64,000 nt of DNA. It comes from Verrucomicrobiota bacterium. GTDB lineage: Bacteria; Verrucomicrobiota; Verrucomicrobiia; Limisphaerales; J093. Below are positions 25,983 to 34,495 of this stretch, one piece after another. The stretch is from the NCBI GenBank assembly GCA_022710935.1, contig JAKLFY010000004.1:92358-156357 (forward strand). The letters are read 5' to 3'. The translations under genes were made by a program, and so were the position numbers. The notes beneath the pieces are model-generated. The model searched no databases. It saw nothing but the letters and a program-made list of their open reading frames with translations, and had not been told where the DNA came from. Position 1 is the first letter of the stretch. Each line of letters starts with the position of its first letter.

Positions 25983-27238
25983 CGGTCCACCTCCCCCATC
26001 ACGATGTCGACCGCCCCCAGGATGACCACGGTGTCCTGAAGCGTCGCTCCCCGGCACATGTCCTCGAGAATCGTCAGGTTGATGAAGCTGGGCGGACGGA
26101 TCCGATAGCGGTAGGGATTGGCCGATCCGTCGCTGATCAGGTAAAAGCCGAGCTCGCCCTTCGGCGCCTCGATGCGCCCGTACACCTCGCCCACTGGCGG
26201 CTTGAACCCGCGCAGCCGCGCCTTCGGGTTGATGATCGGGCCCGCAGGCACCGCCCGCAGCGCCTGCTGCAGGATGCGCACCGATTCGCGCATCTCGAGC
26301 ATCCGGATCATGTAGCGATCGTAAACGTCGCCGTGCGCCCCCAGCGGAACACCAAACTCGAATCGATCGTAGATCCCGTAGCGATCCACCCTCCGCAGAT
26401 CGTAGTTCACACCGCTCGCCCGAAGCATCGGTCCCGTCACCCCGGCCTGCACCGCCAACTCGGACGAAAGCACGCCGATCCCCTGCGTGCGCGCCATCAG
26501 GATCTCATTGGTCGACAAAAGGTTCTCGAACTCGTCCAGGAACCGGGGCAGGGCGTCCACCACGTCCCGGCAGGCCTCGATCCAGCCATTCGGGAGATCG
26601 CATCGGCATCCGCCAAATCGCATGTAGTTGCACATCATGCGCGAGCCCGTCAGGGCCTCGACCAGTTCGAGAATCTTCTCTCGCTCGCGGAAGGCATACA
26701 TGATCGGCGTGCCCATCGCCCCCAGCTCCTGCAAGAGAAACCCGATCAGGCACGCGTGGTTGAGCACCCGGGTCAATTCGGCCGTGATCACCCGGATGTA
26801 CTCCGCCCGCTCCGGCACCTCCAGCCCGGCCAGGCGCTCGACGGCCAGGGCGTAGGCCCAGTTGTTCGTCAGCGAACAGAAATAGTCGAGCCGGTCCGTG
26901 TACGGCATCGCGGCCAAATACGTCCCCCCCTCGCCCAGCTTCTCGTGGTTGCGGTGCAAATACCCGAACACCGGCTTGAGCCGGACCACCCGCTCCCCGT
27001 CCAGCACGACATCCATCCGAAACACCCCGTGCGTCGATGGATGGTGCGGCCCCACCGCCACTTCGAGCAGCGCCCCCTCGGAGTCGTCCCGCGAGATCGG
27101 ATGCGGGCTGGCCTCGGCCTCCGCCTGCGGCGCCTTGTCCGGGCGCGGCAAGACCGCCGCGCGCGGCGGACTCTCCGGCACCAGATCGCCGGTGGACAAC
27201 GCCTCGATCAGAACGTCTTCGGGGATCCGGCGGTTCAT
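25979..27238 (-). CDS. nuoD: NADH-quinone oxidoreductase subunit D
   Basis: 419 residues, the 49-kDa subunit, with a quinone site shared with NuoB. Conserved stretches are [20 protein letters not shown] (His residues at the quinone tunnel), [40 protein letters not shown] and [20 protein letters not shown]. About 50 extra polar residues precede the core. The start at 27238 overlaps the nuoC stop (ATGA), which rules out the longer in-frame extension through nuoC. Confidence 0.95.
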   Translation of the reverse strand: MNRRIPEDVLIEALSTGDLVPESPPRAAVLPRPDKAPQAEAEASPHPISRDDSEGALLEVAVGPHHPSTHGVFRMDVVLDGERVVRLKPVFGYLHRNHEKLGEGGTYLAAMPYTDRLDYFCSLTNNWAYALAVERLAGLEVPERAEYIRVITAELTRVLNHACLIGFLLQELGAMGTPIMYAFREREKILELVEALTGSRMMCNYMRFGGCRCDLPNGWIEACRDVVDALPRFLDEFENLLSTNEILMARTQGIGVLSSELAVQAGVTGPMLRASGVNYDLRRVDRYGIYDRFEFGVPLGAHGDVYDRYMIRMLEMRESVRILQQALRAVPAGPIINPKARLRGFKPPVGEVYGRIEAPKGELGFYLISDGSANPYRYRIRPPSFINLTILEDMCRGATLQDTVVILGAVDIVMGEVDR

Positions 27239-27870
27239 GCGTCGGCCTCGATCGGATAATGGCGCCGCGCCTTCTCCCTCAGGTCGTCGTGCGGCGTCGG
27301 CTCGTATTCGTAATCGTCCGGCTCCACGTAGTCCTTCCGCATCGGAGAATCCCGGAACTCGTCCCACATCAGGATCCGCCTCAGATCCGGATGCCCCTCG
27401 AACACAATGCCGAAAAGATCGTACGCCTCGCGTTCCTGGAATTCCGCGCTCCGCCACACGGGCGTCAGCGAGGCAAGGCGCGCCTGGTCCACCCGGTTGA
27501 CCGTGCGCTGACGCAGGATGACCGGCCCGTGCTTCAGCCGCATCGAGTAGAGGTGATACACGGCTTCGAGATGCCCCGGGACACGCCGTTCCCGGCACTC
27601 CTCGAACACCCGCTCCTGCCCGTCGACCAACCGCGTCACACGCACATGCTCCTCCACAACCCGGTCCAACCAATCGACCCCGCTGACATTCGAGCAGTAA
27701 TCGAGCGCCAACCGCGAATCGTCCCGCAGGAACCGCGCCACCTCGAGCGCGCGGGCCGGGGGCACAACCAGCGACGCCTGGCCCGGCACGACCCTGTTGC
27801 ACTGGATGTCAAGCCCGACACCGGGGATTGCGGCTTCGATGCGGCACTTGATTTGTTCCAGTGTCTCCAC
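27235..27870 (-). CDS. nuoC: NADH-quinone oxidoreductase subunit C
   Basis: 211 residues, the 30-kDa subunit of the peripheral arm, separate from NuoD and not fused as in E. coli. The family pattern is [20 protein letters not shown], then [25 protein letters not shown]. The start is GTG at 27870 with no ATG nearby. The 42-bp gap after nuoB and ATGA overlap with nuoD place it within the operon. Confidence 0.94.
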   Translation of the reverse strand: METLEQIKCRIEAAIPGVGLDIQCNRVVPGQASLVVPPARALEVARFLRDDSRLALDYCSNVSGVDWLDRVVEEHVRVTRLVDGQERVFEECRERRVPGHLEAVYHLYSMRLKHGPVILRQRTVNRVDQARLASLTPVWRSAEFQEREAYDLFGIVFEGHPDLRRILMWDEFRDSPMRKDYVEPDDYEYEPTPHDDLREKARRHYPIEADA

Positions 27871-27912
27871 AGGCTCGGATTGGGCGCGCGGCGCGCGGTC
27901 AAGGAATGTGAT

Positions 27913-28527
27913 TTACTCGTTGCGGGTGATTGGCTTCGGACGCCACAGGTCGGTGTTCTTGGCCGGGACCAGGTCGTAGGGGCCATACTCCGGCACCGGG
28001 AATTCGCCGGGGGCCTCTTCCTGAAACGCCCGGGCGCGGGAAGGTCCGGTCAGTTTCCGCGAGGCAATCTTCTCTTGGAGCGTGATGAGCGCGTGCAGCA
28101 AGGCTTCCGGGCGCGGAGGACACCCCGGGATATGGACGTCGACCGGCACATACCGGTCGATCCCCTTGAGAACGTTGTAGCCGCGCTTGAACGGCCCGCC
28201 CGAAATGGCGCAGGCCCCCATCGCGATCACGTACTTCGGCTCCGGCATCTGGTTGTACAGCCGCACCACCTGCGGTGCCATCTTCTTGGTCACTGTCCCC
28301 GCCACAATCATCAGATCCGCCTGCCGCGGCGAGGGGCGGAACACCTCCGCGCCGAATCGCGCGATGTCGAACCGCGCCATCGAGGCTGCGATCATCTCGA
28401 TGGCGCAACAGGCCAGACCAAAATTGAGAGGCCAGAGCGAGTTGCGGCACCCCCAGTTGTAAAGGTCCTGGATCGTCGTGGCGAAGACGCCCTGTCTGCT
28501 CAACTCGCTGCGCAGTCCTTCATCCAT
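27913..28527 (-). CDS. nuoB: NADH-quinone oxidoreductase subunit B
   Basis: 204 residues. It binds the terminal N2 4Fe-4S cluster that reduces quinone. The cluster cysteines are in [16 protein letters not shown] (tandem Cys), [12 protein letters not shown], and [18 protein letters not shown] strong purine-rich ribosome site (GGGAGGAGGG) stands about 10 nt before the ATG at 28527. An upstream gap of about 140 bp to nuoA contains repeat copy 3, so nuoB may have its own promoter. Confidence 0.95.
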   Translation of the reverse strand: MDEGLRSELSRQGVFATTIQDLYNWGCRNSLWPLNFGLACCAIEMIAASMARFDIARFGAEVFRPSPRQADLMIVAGTVTKKMAPQVVRLYNQMPEPKYVIAMGACAISGGPFKRGYNVLKGIDRYVPVDVHIPGCPPRPEALLHALITLQEKIASRKLTGPSRARAFQEEAPGEFPVPEYGPYDLVPAKNTDLWRPKPITRNE

Positions 28528-28599
28528 GCTGATCGCCCTCCTCCCATTGTCGAGTTTTCGGCTTCGCGATGGTCACAACTCCATGAAACATGCTCTTCC

Positions 28600-28671
28600 A
28601 GCCCGCCTGGCAGCCCTCTTGCGAGGTCTGACCGCCCTCTGTGCACCGCCGGGGTGTACCATGCGGGCTAG
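28600..28671. repeat. Dispersed palindrome-ended repeat, copy 3, between nuoA and nuoB
   Basis: Minus orientation relative to copy 2. On the minus strand it reads TAGCCCGCATGGTACACCCC, then GGTCAGACCTCGCAAGAGGG, and ends with a weakened AGGCGGGCT. Its first TAG is the nuoA stop codon (28670-28668). It is the only copy inside an operon. Confidence 0.8.
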
Positions 28672-29045
28672 CGCCACCGCAACAACCCCTTCCCCCATGC
28701 CCAGACCAGCCCCTCGACCAGCAACAACAGAAAAACCATGATTGCCACAAACGCCCCCGGCGCCAAACCGGTGAACGACACCGCGAACGGCAGCAGGAAA
28801 ACAGTCTCGACGTCGAACACCAGAAAGATGATCGCGTAGAGATAGTACTGGGATTGGAACCGGATGCGGACATCGCCTTGCGGCGCCAGGCCGCATTCGT
28901 AGGCCGCACCCTTGGTGGGACCCGGCTTGGGGGGGGAGACCCACACCGCCCACAATCTCGCCAGGCCCAGCATCCCCAGGCAGAAGACGAGACCCGCCGC
29001 CAGCATCAGAGCCAGAAACAGGTATGGGTTGGATGCGGACGGCAT
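28668..29045 (-). CDS. nuoA: NADH-quinone oxidoreductase subunit A
   Basis: 125 residues with three helices. KGAAYECGLAPQGDVRIRFQ followed by YYLYAIIFLVFDVETVFLLP is the NuoA signature: the loop Cys region and the helix 2 D-x-E pair. The ATG at 29045 is preferred over a GTG three codons earlier. It is the first complex I gene and comes 30 bp after the small gene at 29075. Its TAG stop lies within repeat copy 3. Confidence 0.94.
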   Translation of the reverse strand: MPSASNPYLFLALMLAAGLVFCLGMLGLARLWAVWVSPPKPGPTKGAAYECGLAPQGDVRIRFQSQYYLYAIIFLVFDVETVFLLPFAVSFTGLAPGAFVAIMVFLLLLVEGLVWAWGKGLLRWR

Positions 29046-29074
29046 GCGCGGCACGATATCCCGATTCCCATGGT

Positions 29075-29344
29075 TCAGTTCTGCTCGGGTGACTTTCGCC
29101 GAAGACCGACGTCGTGGGCAATGTCGTCGAACTCCTCCGCGCTCACGTCCTCGAGACGCTTGCCGCGCTCGGCCAGTTTCTCGTTGATCTTCAACGCTTT
29201 CTCGGTCATGTGCTCATGGGTCGCCTCCGAGCCGCCAATGAGCGCAAAGTTCGGCCCGGTCGTAATGCGTTTATGGCCGTCCGAATCCAGGCCCAGGCCC
29301 AGCAAGAGGGCCATCTTGCGCTTTCCGGCTGCGACATCTGACAT
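29075..29344 (-). CDS. Small conserved hypothetical protein upstream of nuoA
   Basis: 89 residues, soluble, no cysteine. KMALLLGLGLDSDGHKRITT, then GPNFALIGGSEATHEHM and ERGKRLEDVSAEEFDDIAHD. I recall similar uncharacterised small proteins in Verrucomicrobia and Planctomycetes, but this cannot be checked here. The start is ATG at 29344. Its first 139 bp are also the 3' end of the upstream methyltransferase in another frame. The position directly before nuoA suggests co-transcription. Confidence 0.6.
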   Translation of the reverse strand: MSDVAAGKRKMALLLGLGLDSDGHKRITTGPNFALIGGSEATHEHMTEKALKINEKLAERGKRLEDVSAEEFDDIAHDVGLRRKSPEQN

Positions 29345-30039
29345 GCCGACACGCTACGGTCGCAGCCCCCTCCCTTCCAAGCAAAAAAGGCGCCGCCCGA
29401 CATCGTTCCACCCCGCGCGCCCGCCTCGGCCTTCAGCAGGAACAGGTCCGCCCGATCCACCGCCTCCCTGACTTCGAGCCCGACCGGACGCAGCAGGGCA
29501 GGCCAGCGCGCCGCCGGCGGGAGGTGGTCGTGGCCGACCGCTCCGCCCACGCTCTGGTGAAAGGCGTTGAGCTGGCTGCTGCCCGCAAGATGCAGCACCA
29601 GGAGCTGGCCGCCGGGCTTGAGATGCCGGGCCATCCGCCGCAGCGCCCCCGCCTGGTCGCGGAAATGGGGGAACGAGTGGAAACATAACACCCGGTCGAA
29701 AGACCCCTCGAACGGCTCGTCACCGCAGATGTCCAGAAGCACAAACTCGGCGTCCACGCCGCGCGCGCGCGCCTGCGCCAGCATCCCCTCCGAGAAATCG
29801 ACCGCCACAACCCGGCCCGGCCTCACCGTGCTGGCCAGCCAGCCGGTGATCTGTCCGGTGCCGCAACCCACTTCGAGGAGATCGAGGCCCGCCTTCAGCC
29901 CGAGCCGCCCGTCGAGTTCCCGCAGCCGGCGCATGGTCGCGTCCGGATCGGGTCCGGTCCTGTCCCAGGTCGGGGCCTGGCGGTCGAAGAAGGCGACGCG
30001 CGGGTCGCGGGTCGGCGGGGATCCGTGGGCGCGGCTCAT
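29206..30039 (-). CDS. Class I SAM-dependent methyltransferase
   Basis: 277 residues with a Rossmann methyltransferase core: VAFFDRQAPTWDR at the start, then LDLLEVGCGTGQITGWLAST (motif I, SAM binding), RVVAVDFSEGMLAQARARGV (motif II acidic), and RMARHLKPGGQLLVLHLAGS (post-motif III). The substrate is unknown. The domain should end near residue 225 (DLFLLKAEAG). The last roughly 46 codons overlap the 89-residue gene in another frame and look like read-through after loss of a stop. The ATG at 30039 begins the conserved region. A short gap of about 130 bp separates it from the divergent secreted-protein gene. Confidence 0.8.
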   Translation of the reverse strand: MSRAHGSPPTRDPRVAFFDRQAPTWDRTGPDPDATMRRLRELDGRLGLKAGLDLLEVGCGTGQITGWLASTVRPGRVVAVDFSEGMLAQARARGVDAEFVLLDICGDEPFEGSFDRVLCFHSFPHFRDQAGALRRMARHLKPGGQLLVLHLAGSSQLNAFHQSVGGAVGHDHLPPAARWPALLRPVGLEVREAVDRADLFLLKAEAGARGGTMSGGAFFAWKGGGCDRSVSACQMSQPESARWPSCWAWAWIRTAINALRPGRTLRSLAARRRPMST

Positions 30040-30172
30040 ACTATTTTTTTTGGGTTGCGTAACACGGCATTTCTGGTAACATGCTTTATATCGACAGTAA
30101 TACTGGCGCGCGCGGCTCGTCAAGCCCGTCCTGCGCGCGCCGCAGGGCGGCGAGGGCTTGGGGAAAACGAAA

Positions 30173-31330
30173 ATGGTCATGTCCTATGAATCCGCCGCGC
30201 GCCGGATCGTCCTGGCAATCGCGCTGGGCGCGGCCGCGGCGCCGGCTCTGGCGCAGACGGAGACGCACGCCGCCCTTCAGGCGGTCAACGGCGTGGGGGC
30301 AAGCGCGTGGAACGGCTCGTTCCCGTTCACGCTGCGGGGGGTGCTCCTGTGCGATCCGGACGCGATGCTCGATGCCACGCCGCAGTTCCTGCCGTGGGAC
30401 AACGGGGCCAACCAGTATCGGATGGGGGGCGAATGGCAGGTGACGTTCCAGGCCGTGGATCCAGGCGACCGGGGCGGGACGACGTGCTGGATGGGGCAGA
30501 ACTACGGCAACCAGCCCTGGATCCACCAGAGCGATCTGAGCTACAGCAACGAGGCCTGGGTGCCGGAGATCCTGCGGCTCGGTTTCGACCCCTCGAACCT
30601 GCGCCAGTTCCGCGCCGGCGACCTGATCGAGGTGACGGCGCGCCAGGCGCTCTTCTACGGCGGCAAACGCAACATCAACGAAGGACACGACATCGACCCG
30701 GCCTTCAATTTCGACATCCGGCTCGTGACGCCCGACTATGGCCTGCCGGCGCCGGAAGTGATCACCCTCGCCGATGTCATGCAGCCGGGCGGCAGCGCGG
30801 ACGATCCTGCGTCCTGGCCGGCCATTTTCGACCCGACCCGCGCCACCGGAGGCGAGCATTACCAGGGCATGCGGGTGCGCCTCAACAACCTCACGCTCGT
30901 GACGGCAAACGGATGGAACCCCACGAACAGTTGGGCGGCGCGCCGCTGCACTGTCACCGACAACGACGGGCGGTTCTTCTGGCTGCGCCATCCGCGCTTC
31001 AGCCTTGGCCCGGCCCCGGCAGGCCGGTTCGACGCCGTCGGCGTCTTCAACCAGGAATCCGGTTCCGGCAGCCAGGGCACCAACGGGTACGAGCTCTTCG
31101 TGCAGCAGGTGATCCCGCAAGAGCCGCCGGTGCTCGGCATCGACCACACCGTCGCCCTCTCATGGCCGGTCAGCGGCGCGGCTTATCAGCTCGAGTCCCG
31201 TCCCGACGTGAATTCGACGGAGTGGTCGGCGGTGACGAACAGGCCGGCGGAGATCGAGGGCCGGAACACGGTTCTTGTGCCGCCCGCCCCCGATCCGCAA
31301 CAGGTGTACCGGCTGAGGAAGACGAATTGA
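30173..31330 (+). CDS. Secreted hypothetical protein with verrucomicrobial YRLRK tail
   Basis: About 385 residues. A signal peptide (SAARRIVLAIALGAAAAPAL then AQ) is followed by a beta-rich protein with no family I recognise. Conserved-looking parts are RGVLLCDPDAMLDATPQFLP and YQGMRVRLNNLTLVTANGWN. The last 50 residues (ALSWPVSGAAYQLESRPDVN, then EWSAVTNRP, and VYRLRKTN at the end) match the general pattern of C-terminal domains on many secreted proteins in this phylum. A similar tail ends the protein encoded at 51664. ATG at 30173 or 30179 is likely. It is 9 bp before the prepilin-like gene. Confidence 0.65.
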   Translation: MVMSYESAARRIVLAIALGAAAAPALAQTETHAALQAVNGVGASAWNGSFPFTLRGVLLCDPDAMLDATPQFLPWDNGANQYRMGGEWQVTFQAVDPGDRGGTTCWMGQNYGNQPWIHQSDLSYSNEAWVPEILRLGFDPSNLRQFRAGDLIEVTARQALFYGGKRNINEGHDIDPAFNFDIRLVTPDYGLPAPEVITLADVMQPGGSADDPASWPAIFDPTRATGGEHYQGMRVRLNNLTLVTANGWNPTNSWAARRCTVTDNDGRFFWLRHPRFSLGPAPAGRFDAVGVFNQESGSGSQGTNGYELFVQQVIPQEPPVLGIDHTVALSWPVSGAAYQLESRPDVNSTEWSAVTNRPAEIEGRNTVLVPPAPDPQQVYRLRKTN

Positions 31331-31339
31331 CGCCCTCTC

Positions 31340-31987
31340 ATGCGCGCGGCGAGCCAACGATTCGCGGGATTCACACTGGTCGAGCTGCTGGTGGTGATCG
31401 CCATCATCGCCAGCCTCGCCGGCCTGCTGCTGCCCGCGCTGGCGCGCGCCAAGGAGAAGGCCAAGGTCATCAAAGTCCACGCCGAACTCTACGGCGTCGG
31501 CCTCGCGCTCGAGATGTACTCCGACGACCACGGCGGCCAGTTGCCGCCCGTGCGCGTCGACTGCAACAGCGATCTGTCCGCTCACTGGTGCCAGTTCCCC
31601 GTCGAGCTGGCCCAGGAAGGGTACCTCGCCCGCGGCAGCAAGCCCGGCCTGGCCGCCAACATGCAGGATGCGTTCAACCCCGGCCACACCTACAAGTACG
31701 CCACCCCCGGCCCGCAACTGCTCAACGACTCCGCCGGCGGCAACTACAGGCTTTGGGTTCCCGACGATTTTCCCAATTGCGCCAGCGCGTCCGGCAAGTA
31801 CTACTCGAACCGGATCGACTCCCCCGTGCGGTGGGTTCTCTGGAGCCTGGGACCGCGCCCGGACAGTGACAGGACCCAGGACAGCCACGCGCCGATCGCC
31901 AGCCGCAGTTGGTACCGCCGCGCCGGGGAGGGCGGTGTCATCGCCCGCATCGCTACGCGCGAGGCGATGCAGTTCAAGACGCCATGA
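31340..31987 (+). CDS. Type II secretion/pseudopilin-like protein with prepilin N-methylation motif
   Basis: 215 residues. FAGFTLVELLVVIAIIASLA at residues 8-27 is a class III (prepilin peptidase) signal: Gly-Phe cleavage site, Glu at +5 and a hydrophobic helix. The following ALARAKEKAK and YSDDHGGQLPP are typical of the large pseudopilin-like families of Verrucomicrobia, Lentisphaerae and Planctomycetes. The C-terminal globular part is not assigned. The stop overlaps the next gene's start (ATGA), so it is translationally coupled to a metal-transport lipoprotein, which is unusual. Confidence 0.8.
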   Translation: MRAASQRFAGFTLVELLVVIAIIASLAGLLLPALARAKEKAKVIKVHAELYGVGLALEMYSDDHGGQLPPVRVDCNSDLSAHWCQFPVELAQEGYLARGSKPGLAANMQDAFNPGHTYKYATPGPQLLNDSAGGNYRLWVPDDFPNCASASGKYYSNRIDSPVRWVLWSLGPRPDSDRTQDSHAPIASRSWYRRAGEGGVIARIATREAMQFKTP

Positions 31988-32817
31988 CCCGGCCCCTGCT
32001 CCGAATCTGCGCGGCCGCCGCGCTGGGACTGCTGATCCTGCCGGGCTGCCGCCGCGCCGCCCCGCCGCCCGATGTCCCGCGCATCGCCACGACAACCTCC
32101 TACCTCGAAGCCGCCGCGTCCGACCTGCTGGGGGACGCCCTCAGCATCGTCCGGCTCGCCGAACCCGGCACCTGCCCCGGGCACTTCGACATGCGCCCCA
32201 GCCAGATCGCCGCCCTGCGCCAGTGCCGCGCCTTGTTTCGATTCGACTTCCAGAAAGGCCTCGATGCGAGGTTTCCCGGGGCGGACGACCCTCTGCGTGT
32301 CACCCCGGTGAGCGTTCCGCGCGGGATGGCCCGGCCCGACAGCTACCTTTTGGCCTGCCGCCAGATGGCCGATGCGCTGGCCGCGCTCGACCTGCTCTCC
32401 CGAACTGAGGCCGAGACACGCCTGCGGGAAATCGCGGACCGGCTCGATGCCTTGTCCCGCGACGCCACAAACCGCGTGAGCCGCGCCGGATTGAGCGGCG
32501 CGGCTGTCATCGCCAGCGGGCGGCAGCGCGACTTCTGTGAATGGCTCGGGCTCGATGTCGTGGCCACCTTCAGCGCCGCTGACGCCGCCAGCATCGGCGA
32601 AATCGAGCAGGCCATCGCGGCAGGCAAGCTCGCCTCCATCAAGCTGGTCATCGCCAACCTCCCCGAGGGCCGGCGGACGGCCGATGCCTTGGCGAAACGG
32701 CTCAAGGCGGACGTGGTCGTGTTCGAGAACTTCCCTCGGGTGCGCAACGGACGCGTCTCGTTCGACGCCATGCTCGAAGCGAATGTCGAGGCCCTGGCGC
32801 GCACCGCGCTTCCATGA
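31984..32817 (+). CDS. Metal ABC transporter substrate-binding lipoprotein (ZnuA/cluster A-I type)
   Basis: 277 residues. The N-terminus TRPLLRICAAAALGLLILPG then Cys is a lipoprotein signal. Family features of cluster A-I metal-binding proteins are IATTTSYLEAAASDLLGDAL at the N-lobe, GHFDMRPSQIAALRQCRALF (His and Arg/Gln near the metal site) and a long connecting helix. Zn, Mn and Fe members usually use three His and an acid, and here only one of the N-lobe His residues is obvious, so the metal is uncertain. ATPase and permease genes follow with overlaps. NikR downstream raises the possibility of nickel. Confidence 0.75.
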   Translation: MTRPLLRICAAAALGLLILPGCRRAAPPPDVPRIATTTSYLEAAASDLLGDALSIVRLAEPGTCPGHFDMRPSQIAALRQCRALFRFDFQKGLDARFPGADDPLRVTPVSVPRGMARPDSYLLACRQMADALAALDLLSRTEAETRLREIADRLDALSRDATNRVSRAGLSGAAVIASGRQRDFCEWLGLDVVATFSAADAASIGEIEQAIAAGKLASIKLVIANLPEGRRTADALAKRLKADVVVFENFPRVRNGRVSFDAMLEANVEALARTALP

Positions 32818-33617
32818 CGCGCGCAGCCGTTGAAGTGCGCCGCCTCGGAGTCCGGGCCGGGCATCGCTGGCTGCTCGACATCGAGGATCTGCGGGCCGAT
32901 CTGGGCAGCGTGGTGGCGCTCATGGGGCCCAACGGGGCCGGCAAAACCACGTTGCTCCGGGCCTGTCTCGGCCTGGCGCGCCCCGCGCGCGGCGACTGCG
33001 CGGTGCTCGGGGTGAACGTGGGCGGGCTGCAAGGCCGCGCCCTGGCGAGTTTGCGCCGCCGGATCGGCTACGTGCCGCAGTTGCTCCCGGTGCGCAGCGA
33101 GCTGCCGTTGACGGTGCGCGAAGTGGCCGCCATCGGCCGCACCGCGCGCGCCGGCCTGTGCCGTCCGCTCACCGGGGAGGATTGGCGGGTTGTGGACCAA
33201 TGGCTCGAGCGCCTCGAATTGACGGCGCTGGCCGACCAGGCCTTCAGCCAGGTGTCGGGCGGCGAGCAGCGCAAGGCGATTATCGCCCGGGCGATGGCGC
33301 AGGATCCGGAGCTGCTCTTGCTCGACGAGCCCACGGCCAACCTGGATCTGGGCTGGCGCGAGCGCATTGTCGAGACGGTGCAATCGCTCCACACCCAAAC
33401 GCGCATCAGCGTCCTCCTGGTCTGCCACGAGCTGGAAGTTCTGCCGCCGGCCTGTCGCAAGGTCATCCTGATCGAGGGTGGTCGGGTCTCGGCGTCCGGC
33501 TCGCCCGAAACCGTGTTCACCACGGCGCGGGTGTCCCAACTCTACGGCGCGGGCCTGCGCGCGGTGCATGAGGGCGGACGCCACGGCGTGGTGCCGGGAG
33601 GATCTGCCCATGATTGA
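32814..33617 (+). CDS. Metal ABC transporter ATP-binding protein
   Basis: 267 residues, cytoplasmic ATPase of a ZnuC/MntB-type importer. Walker A is GPNGAGKTTLLR near residue 40, the Q-loop is in RIGYVPQLLPV, the signature is QVSGGEQRKAIIARAMAQDP, and Walker B is LLLLDEPTANLDL; an H-loop lies in VCHELE. It starts within the lipoprotein stop (ATGA) and overlaps the permease start by 8 bp, so the three genes are one translational unit. Confidence 0.92.
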   Translation: MTRAAVEVRRLGVRAGHRWLLDIEDLRADLGSVVALMGPNGAGKTTLLRACLGLARPARGDCAVLGVNVGGLQGRALASLRRRIGYVPQLLPVRSELPLTVREVAAIGRTARAGLCRPLTGEDWRVVDQWLERLELTALADQAFSQVSGGEQRKAIIARAMAQDPELLLLDEPTANLDLGWRERIVETVQSLHTQTRISVLLVCHELEVLPPACRKVILIEGGRVSASGSPETVFTTARVSQLYGAGLRAVHEGGRHGVVPGGSAHD

Positions 33618-34428
33618 TCTCGTGTTCTGGGCTCCCGTGATGGCCGGAGGCGCCCTGGCCGGCGCCTCGAGCGGCGTGCTTGGCACGTTCATCGTCGGAA
33701 TGCGCATTCCCTTCCTGGGCGTCTGCGTCGCCCACGCCGCGCTTGCCGGCGCTGTCTTCGGCGGCCTGGCCGGCCTCGAAGGACAGCAACTCCTCCTGCC
33801 CGCGCTTGCCGGCGCAATGCTGACCGCCCTGGCGCTGGGACTGCTCAACCCCCAACGGGCCCATCTGGACGACAACACGGTCCTGAGTTTCCTCTTCTCG
33901 GCCACGATGGGACTGGCCTTTCTCGGCATCGGGCTCTACGCGATCATGGGCAGGAGCGACAACGACGTGCGCAGCCTCCTCTGGGGCAGCCTCAACTTCT
34001 GCCGCTGGAGCGACGTCCGCCTGATGCTGGCCGCCGCGACAGCCCTGGCCGTCTATGTCGTCCTCTTCTTCAAGGAACTGCGCGCCATCCTCTTCTCCCG
34101 CGCCGACGCCGAAGCGTCAGGCATCCGCGCCACGGCGGTCTGGACGGGCTTCCTCATCCTGACAGCCGCAACACTGACGGTGAACTTCCAGACGGTCGGC
34201 GGCCTGATGATCTACAGCCTGATCTGCAACCCGGCCGCGGCGGCGTTCCAGTTGACGCGCGGCTGCGGCCCGGTGCTTGCGCTGGCGGCGGTGTTCGGCG
34301 CGGCCAGCGGCCTGGGCGGCTTCCTGATCGCGGCAGCCACCGACCTGCCCAGCGGCGCGGTGATCGTGCTGGTGTCCTCGGCCCTGCTCGGGGTCGCCGC
34401 GCTGATCGGCCGCCGGGGGCGGCACTGA
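33610..34428 (+). CDS. Metal ABC transporter permease (ZnuB-like)
   Basis: 272 residues, about eight to nine helices, ABC-3 family. SGVLGTFIVGMRIPFLGVCV AHAAL and SFLFSATMGLAFLGIGLYAI are characteristic, and FFKELRAILFSRADAEASGI is the cytoplasmic coupling loop to the ATPase. ATG at 33610 is set by the 8-bp overlap with the ATPase gene; the longer upstream frame is read-through. The nikR gene follows 67 bp downstream on the same strand. Confidence 0.9.
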   Translation: MIDLVFWAPVMAGGALAGASSGVLGTFIVGMRIPFLGVCVAHAALAGAVFGGLAGLEGQQLLLPALAGAMLTALALGLLNPQRAHLDDNTVLSFLFSATMGLAFLGIGLYAIMGRSDNDVRSLLWGSLNFCRWSDVRLMLAAATALAVYVVLFFKELRAILFSRADAEASGIRATAVWTGFLILTAATLTVNFQTVGGLMIYSLICNPAAAAFQLTRGCGPVLALAAVFGAASGLGGFLIAAATDLPSGAVIVLVSSALLGVAALIGRRGRH

Positions 34429-34495
34429 CCGCACCCCTGTCCGCCATTGGACGCGCCATTTGACGCCCCCTTGGCATCTGGTAAGGTCCCCCGCC

